Assembly: GCA_964036295.1 (NCBI GenBank)
Contig: OZ038465.1
Span: 4,822,667 to 4,886,666, forward strand
DNA length: 64,000 nucleotides
Direction: 5' to 3'
Source: Plumapathes pennacea
Lineage: Eukaryota; Cnidaria; Anthozoa; Antipatharia; Myriopathidae
The notes under the pieces are model-generated. The model worked only from the letters and a program-made list of their open reading frames with translations, was not told the origin of the DNA and made no database searches. Of this stretch, positions 58,552 to 64,000 are shown one piece after another. Position numbers and translations under genes: made by a program. Positions within the stretch are counted from its first letter, which is position 1. The number at the start of each line of letters is the position of its first letter.

Positions 58552-61351
58552 AACCTCGTTCCCAGGCTCTTACATCTCCCGGCCCCCGCCCCCGAAGAAA
58601 GACCCTGGTTCAGGCTGGTCACGTGTCGGCCAGAATCTGGCCGGCTGCAAAAAAGGAAACCAAGGGAGGGGCCGTTAAGTCGGAAATTTACTTTACTTTG
58701 TCTACTGGGGAAAGAAAAATTTGGATATAAAAATTTAACACCTCCCATGTAGTTTACGCTGCGTCTGAGCAACAAGTCAAGTTGTTGCAGGCCTTGTAGT
58801 TCTGTGGGAGACCACTGCAAAAACGTATGCGGAAAACTGAGCTAATAAGGCACTTCTCGAAACAGCGAAAGAGTTTTACAGCAGCTCGTTGCCACAGAGC
58901 GAAGGTTTGCCGCATTTAATCTGCAGACCATGTGAAAGACGCCTCGACAACTTCTGAGCTTTCAAAAAGGTAATTTCGAGAGTCAAGGCTCCTTCGGAAG
59001 AGTGAAAAGATGCATTTAAACACGAAGGTGCGCTATAAAAGGCCGTCGGCCGCCTCTTTCGACATCAAATTTGCATAATGTTTATTGAATCGCACGTGCG
59101 TCCACAGCGTTCAGAAGTCGCTCTGTCCATGAAATTTCTCTGCAGCAACTAAAAGTATACCTAAAATTAAACACATACGGGCAACTTTAATGTGGAGTCC
59201 TGGACGGAAGGGTTTGAAACGAAATTTTTCTCTTGGCTGCCAAAATACATTTTGAATTTCGCGGTGCAATACGACCACCAAGCATATTTAATTTTTTACT
59301 TTGAAGATTATTCTTGGATTTTACTCAAGTTGCACTCAAAATGAATGTTTATGTGATGGAAAATTGGTGAGGCAACATTATCTTGTTTTGCGTGGTATTC
59401 AAGCACAAGGAAAAACAAAATTTGGAGATTTTTGGCTTTTACTAATTAGGAGCTGTTGTCTCGGTCGCTGTTGATTGACAAGTGGCTCTGTGCTTCCCTG
59501 GGAAGCGCCCTTTTATAGGAAGCTTGCCAAAAAGCGTGGCTGACTTGTGTCGTTTGTGCTAGCCTCGTTTTGATTTGACAAACGAACAGCACGACAAATT
59601 TCTTTGACAGGGGGACCCCTCCCAACGGATTATCTTTGTGAGCAAGGCACGTGACCAGCCTGAACCAGGGTCTTTCTTCGGGGTTGTGACTAAACTGGAT
59701 ACTCCAAAATCAGGTTTCCGAGAGGAAACTGGGACCGAATCAAAAATTAAATTTTCGTCAGCTCGGACCTTGTTCCGAAAACAGTACGACAGTGACGTTG
59801 ATGTTTTGAAAGTTTGTTTGGCGCGCATTAGCAAGTCCGTTCGGCTGGCCGCGTCGCGCCGCCTGTGTTCCTTTTTACGCGGACGTGGAGGTCAATTCCA
59901 AATAAAACTGAAGCGGCTCAAGACATGAGTAGAAACTGTAACCAGTCAACACCAGATACACACAAGAAGCATTGTAGTCGTGAACGTGAAAAGGACAATA
60001 TTACTGTTTATTTGTAAAATTTCGGGTCAGCCGGCCATTTGCTCGAGAACACAGTGGTTTTGGATGAAAATAACTTATCTATATAAGCATCCTAATACAG
60101 TAAATACGGATAAATATCTACATATTTTTAGAATACGTTGGGAATCTGATCCGTCTATAACTGTTGGCTTCTATGGCCTTCATTATTATTCCTATTTACT
60201 TATCATTCCTGTGGTGATTTTTGACAGTTCGCACCTTCACGCGGAATGCTTAAATCTTGATTGCATGTCTTATCGTGAATGCGTTCGTCTTCTGGAGTTA
60301 AGACTGTAAGTATTTTCTCCCCAAGCTAATTTTTTCCTTCTAAAACCTTTCCAGTGCCGAATTTTATTTGACCGTCTTCCGGTGTTAGATGCTTCAGACG
60401 AACCGAGGTCGTTTTTTTGTCAACAATGTTCGTAAACGGCTCCGGACGACTAACACAGAAGCATCTAACACCGGAAGACAGTCAAATAAAATTCGGCACT
60501 GGAAAGGTTTTAGAAGGAAAAAATTAGCTTGGGGAGAAAATACTAAAGAAGAAAGGCTTGTTCTGGCTGATCTGGCACAGATGAATATTGACACCGAAAA
60601 TAAGAAAATCCCACCGCGTGAACTGTTCCGGAGAGCGATTGAAACGGCTTGTGTACGATCCTGTGTTTCTTGATCAGTCTTAACTCCAAAAGACGAACGC
60701 ATTCACGATAAGACATGCAATCAAGATTTAAGCATTCCGCGTGAAGGTGCGAACTGTCAAAAATCACCACAGGAATGATAAGTAAATAGGAATAATAATG
60801 AAGGCCATAGAAGCCAACAGTTATAGACGGATCAGATTTCCAACGTATTCTAAAAATATGTAGATATTTATCCGTATTTACTGTATTAGGATGCTTATAT
60901 AGATAAGTTATTTTCATCCAAAACCACTGTGTTCTCGAGCAAATGGCCGGCTGACCCGAAATTTTACAAATAAACAGTAATATTGTCCTTTTCACGCTCA
61001 CGACTACAATGCTTCTTTGTGTATCTGGTGTTGACTGGTTACAGTTTCTACTCATGTCTTGAGCCGCTTCAGTTTTATTTGGAATTGACCTCCACGTCCG
61101 CGTAAAAAGGAACACAGGCGGCGCGACGCGGCCAGCCGAGCGGACTTGCTAATACGCGCCAAACAAACTTTCAAAACATCAACGTCACTGTCGTACTGTT
61201 TTCGGAACAAGGTCCGAGCTGACGAAAATTTAATTTTTGATTCGGTCCCAGTTTCCTCTCGGAAACCTGATTTTGGAGTATCCAGTTTAGTCACAACCCT
61301 TTCTTCGGGGGCGGGGACCGGGAGATGAAAGAGCCTGGGAACGAGGTTGGG
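58552..61351. mobile_element. Composite inverted-repeat element, 2.8 kb
   Basis: Outer ends AACCTCGTTCCCAGGCTCTT (58552) and its inverse at 61351 suggest one element. Within it, 58593-58625 is inverted at 59648-59684 (CACGTGACCAGCCTGAACCA), and 59681-60395 is inverted at 60458-61299. No transposase domain is recognised. Confidence 0.65.
59681..61299. repeat. Long palindrome, arms 715 and 842 bp, loop 62 bp
   Basis: Left arm 59681-60395 and right arm 60458-61299 are near-identical inverted copies. The right arm has about 138 extra bases (60543-60680) where the left arm reads GACTGTAAGTATTTTC. Equal translations of the two arms differ at single residues (for example RWESD versus RWKSD), so the copy is recent. 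The reading frames in the arms have no recognised domain. Confidence 0.85.
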
Positions 61352-64000
61352 TTGAAGGTGGCTCCATAGGGTTTTCAGACGCAATTTCGCGTGGGCACAA
61401 AAATCACAATGAAATAAAAACCCGACTTTCGTAATTCTCTGGAGGAAATCTGAATTTAACAGGAAATCCTAAAATCTCTGAGTAAAAACAGTTTACGATG
61501 CGTGCACGGTTCTTCGAGTCACGAAGAAAGCAAACTTGAAAGCCTTTCAATCAAACTAAGTACACGCCGGCTTTACTTGATCGCCGATCTTTATCACTTT
61601 ACCTTCGAATGTATATAACTCTACTGAATTAGTTTGAAAGTATTGTTTCTGCACATCCTGTCAGGCCAATAACTAAACAAGCAACACAACGATGAAGAAG
61701 TTCTACAATTCAGATTTTATTCTGTTTGACTTTGAAATGCGTCACAAACGCGGCTCGAACGGTCATTTCGGCAATCATCAGTTGCAATGGACAAACCAGT
61801 ACATTCGGCCTAGTCACAACACTGACAGCAATTCTTGGAAGTAAGCAAACTTAGACAGAAATTATTGGCGTTGTTATGAAGCTTTGCAAATCCTACTAAC
61901 CTGCAGAGTTTGATCCCGTGTGTCAGTCTGTGGCATATTATCTCAGGTGAGCAGTCGCAAAACTAAATATTCACGAACTGTACTGAATAAGTATGAATGA
62001 ATTTGATGGGACACAACTGCCAACAAACTTGTTGGGAGCTAGTGGACTAGCATTCGACGGCTTGAACTGACGACTTTCGAACTGTCTTCACGGCTTTGTA
62101 TTGAAAAGGATTGAGTTGTTGAACAGCTATCACCCTCAAATTGTTCGAGATATCGCTAACAGTAGTTCGCACAGCATAATTCGTGGCTGACATATCCAGT
62201 ACGAGCTTCTCAAGACAGAAAATTCAGGAATTGCATGGTGTTTCCTTTTAGCTTCGCACCAAGAAAACTTGCTGTACTTGCAGGCGTGCGATCGCCGTTT
62301 TCTCCTCGTGTTTACATGCACACATTACGGCTAACGCATGCGCACTTGTCAATCTTGTCGAGTCATTATTTTGCATTTGATGGCGCAATACGCACGTAAA
62401 ATATCAAGTTTTTCTTTGCATTTTTCTCGAGTTTCCTTCGGTGAATCTGTCTTAAATTTTGCAGGCAAACGAAGATTATATCCGGTTTTGTAATATTTGA
62501 TTTTAATGGAAATTTATGGAGCAGAATTTTTTTTATTTGCAAAAAACATAAATTGCCAATTAGCTCGGAATCCGCTCCTCTAACCCCAACTTTTTTTCAG
62601 TTATGTTTACCTTATACAAATTTCTAAACATACTGGAAGTTTCAGAAAAATTTACCGAAGAAAACTCGAGACAATAGAGCAGAAAGTTTGAAAACGGGGC
62701 AGAATACCTTTATTTCAAGGACGTATTGTTTCCATACAAACCACACTAGAGTGACAAAAGTAAGACGTATACGCAACAGACCTTTCGAAACATCTACCCT
62801 GCAAATTTGATCAAGAAAGAATATAATGAAATGAAAATATGACGGTTTTGGTGCCATAAACTAAATACGAGCAAGTGCAGGGAAATACCCTATGGAGCCA
62901 CCTTAAGTATATTGTCCTTTTATACTATCTACGACTTTCACGGAATGCAGCTGGCCCAGTACTAAACGGCCGTTATGGCGATGAAATCACTCCGACAAGG
63001 ACAAATTTGTTTTGCAATTTTCACCACAGGTGCAAGGAGGAAAGTGGTAGGTGCAAAAGCTCAGGAAGAGAAAAACTATTGAACTGCAAACTCTAAAAAT
63101 TTGTAGCTTAAGGTATCAGGATACCCTCCGGACTTTGCCAGATTCGAAAAAATTTTTTTGGCTTAACGAAATTATTACATGTTTTACCTTGTGTTTCTGA
63201 AAACAAAATTCGGATACCTATTTTTTTCCTCGAGATATTTAAACGAAAGGATTTTATATTTCTCTTTCTCGCCGGAAGCTACCTGTCAACAGATCGTTAG
63301 TATCTCCCGTAACTGCACAGCATGCGGCTTGCGCGTCAGTCATGCAAAACAATAAAGTACAAATTTTAGCCGCGGGACGGATAACGCATGACTAACAGCA
63401 GATCTGCAAGAATATCGAAATGCCGTAAGAAATATTTCCCTGTATGCCTTTGTGAACGCTTTCTTACGTTTAGAACGAGTTTGTCGTTTGCTTGAACTCA
63501 TTCCGAATTCCAAACTGTGGCTGCAAAAGGTTGAATTGGTGTTGAGTGGTGAGTGCAACTGTGAAGCGAAAATAGATGTTGCGAAACTTACCCGAACGAA
63601 GCGTTGATGTCCGTAGTTATACACGGCGGTCTTTTGTGCTGCGTGTTTCAATTACCGACAAGATGCCTGGAAAGCCTCTATGCGAAAGCACTAACTGCGG
63701 TGTTTTGACAGATTGCTGACAGATGAGGCGATTATGTAAACAGGTTTTCGGCTCCCTGGTCAGAATCTTTAAATGTGTTTTTCTCGGTGTTTTCAAAACG
63801 CGGAAGAGTGTTTCTTTCGGAAACCTGCATTTCAATGGATTTTAATCGATTGGCTTGAAACTTGACAAATATGTGAATCAATATCAAAGCTACAAAAAGG
63901 TGTCTCCGATTTTTATTCTTTTTTTTTTTTTTTGTTCGGAAGATATGTCCGCTTTTGTCTTGCGCGTAACTAGAAATATGATCGGCCAACTTTAAAAGTC

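Larger units (their letters stand above)
57968..64000. other. Repeat-rich 6-kb end region without a recognised gene
   Basis: Upstream of receptor 2. Holds the inverted-repeat system 58552-61351 and a second inverted pair (AAGGTGGCTCCATAGGG at 61355-61371, its inverse at 62888-62904). From 62905 to the end only unsupported short frames are seen. Confidence 0.6.

Noticed and set aside
59980..61115. Paired frames of 109 and 190 residues in the palindrome arms
   Set aside because: Each arm necessarily repeats the same frame; there is no recognised domain and they end in repeat sequence, so they may be non-coding.
1..64000. tRNA, rRNA, CRISPR array, bacterial operon or virus
   Set aside because: I looked for tRNA T-arm wording, rRNA blocks and regularly spaced repeats and saw none that could be supported.

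Overview
This is eukaryotic genomic DNA: genes are split by GT/AG introns, one long C2H2 array is uninterrupted, and microsatellites and many small inverted-repeat elements lie in introns and spacers. The mix (FEZF-type zinc-finger gene, short LicD-family genes, a non-LTR retrotransposon tail with a domesticated-looking reading frame, dense MITE-like elements) suggests an anthozoan cnidarian, probably a stony coral. That assignment is inference, since no ribosomal or mitochondrial marker is present.

Layout. 95-7018 (-): complete 15-exon PX-BAR sorting nexin of the SNX5/6 type. 7019-15379: no gene recognised. 15380-16655 (+): two-exon FEZF-like zinc-finger gene whose first exon encodes a SNAG-like N terminus. 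20031-22062 (-): two-exon ALG10. 25885-28832: tail-to-tail pair of small two-exon paralogs of unknown function. 31572-32279 (-): first LicD-family gene. 32751-33311: dead reverse-transcriptase fragment. 34657-46532: recent tandem duplication of a 5.9-kb unit carrying a LicD-family gene and TPRKB, the Cgi121 subunit of KEOPS. Both LicD copies are intact and differ at one base. The distal TPRKB copy is intact, while the proximal one lost its start codon at the junction and has a frameshift. 48476-52897 (+) and 53572-57967 (-): convergent pair of paralogous type I membrane proteins with cysteine-rich ectodomains, Ser/Thr-rich stalks, one membrane segment and tails rich in YxxL/I motifs, several at ITAM-like spacing. 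58000-63000: repeat-rich, with a palindrome of over 1.6 kb.

The genes do not form one pathway. ALG10 (N-glycan precursor completion) and the LicD genes (phospho-sugar or phosphocholine-type transfer) are both secretory-pathway glycobiology. TPRKB serves tRNA t6A synthesis, the sorting nexin endosomal recycling, and the FEZF-like factor neural or ectodermal transcription. The least familiar features are the convergent tyrosine-tail receptor pair, the SNAG-bearing FEZF-like gene and the small-protein pair. Exon coordinates are manual readings in which splice-site consensus and codon phase agree across every junction; there is no transcript evidence.
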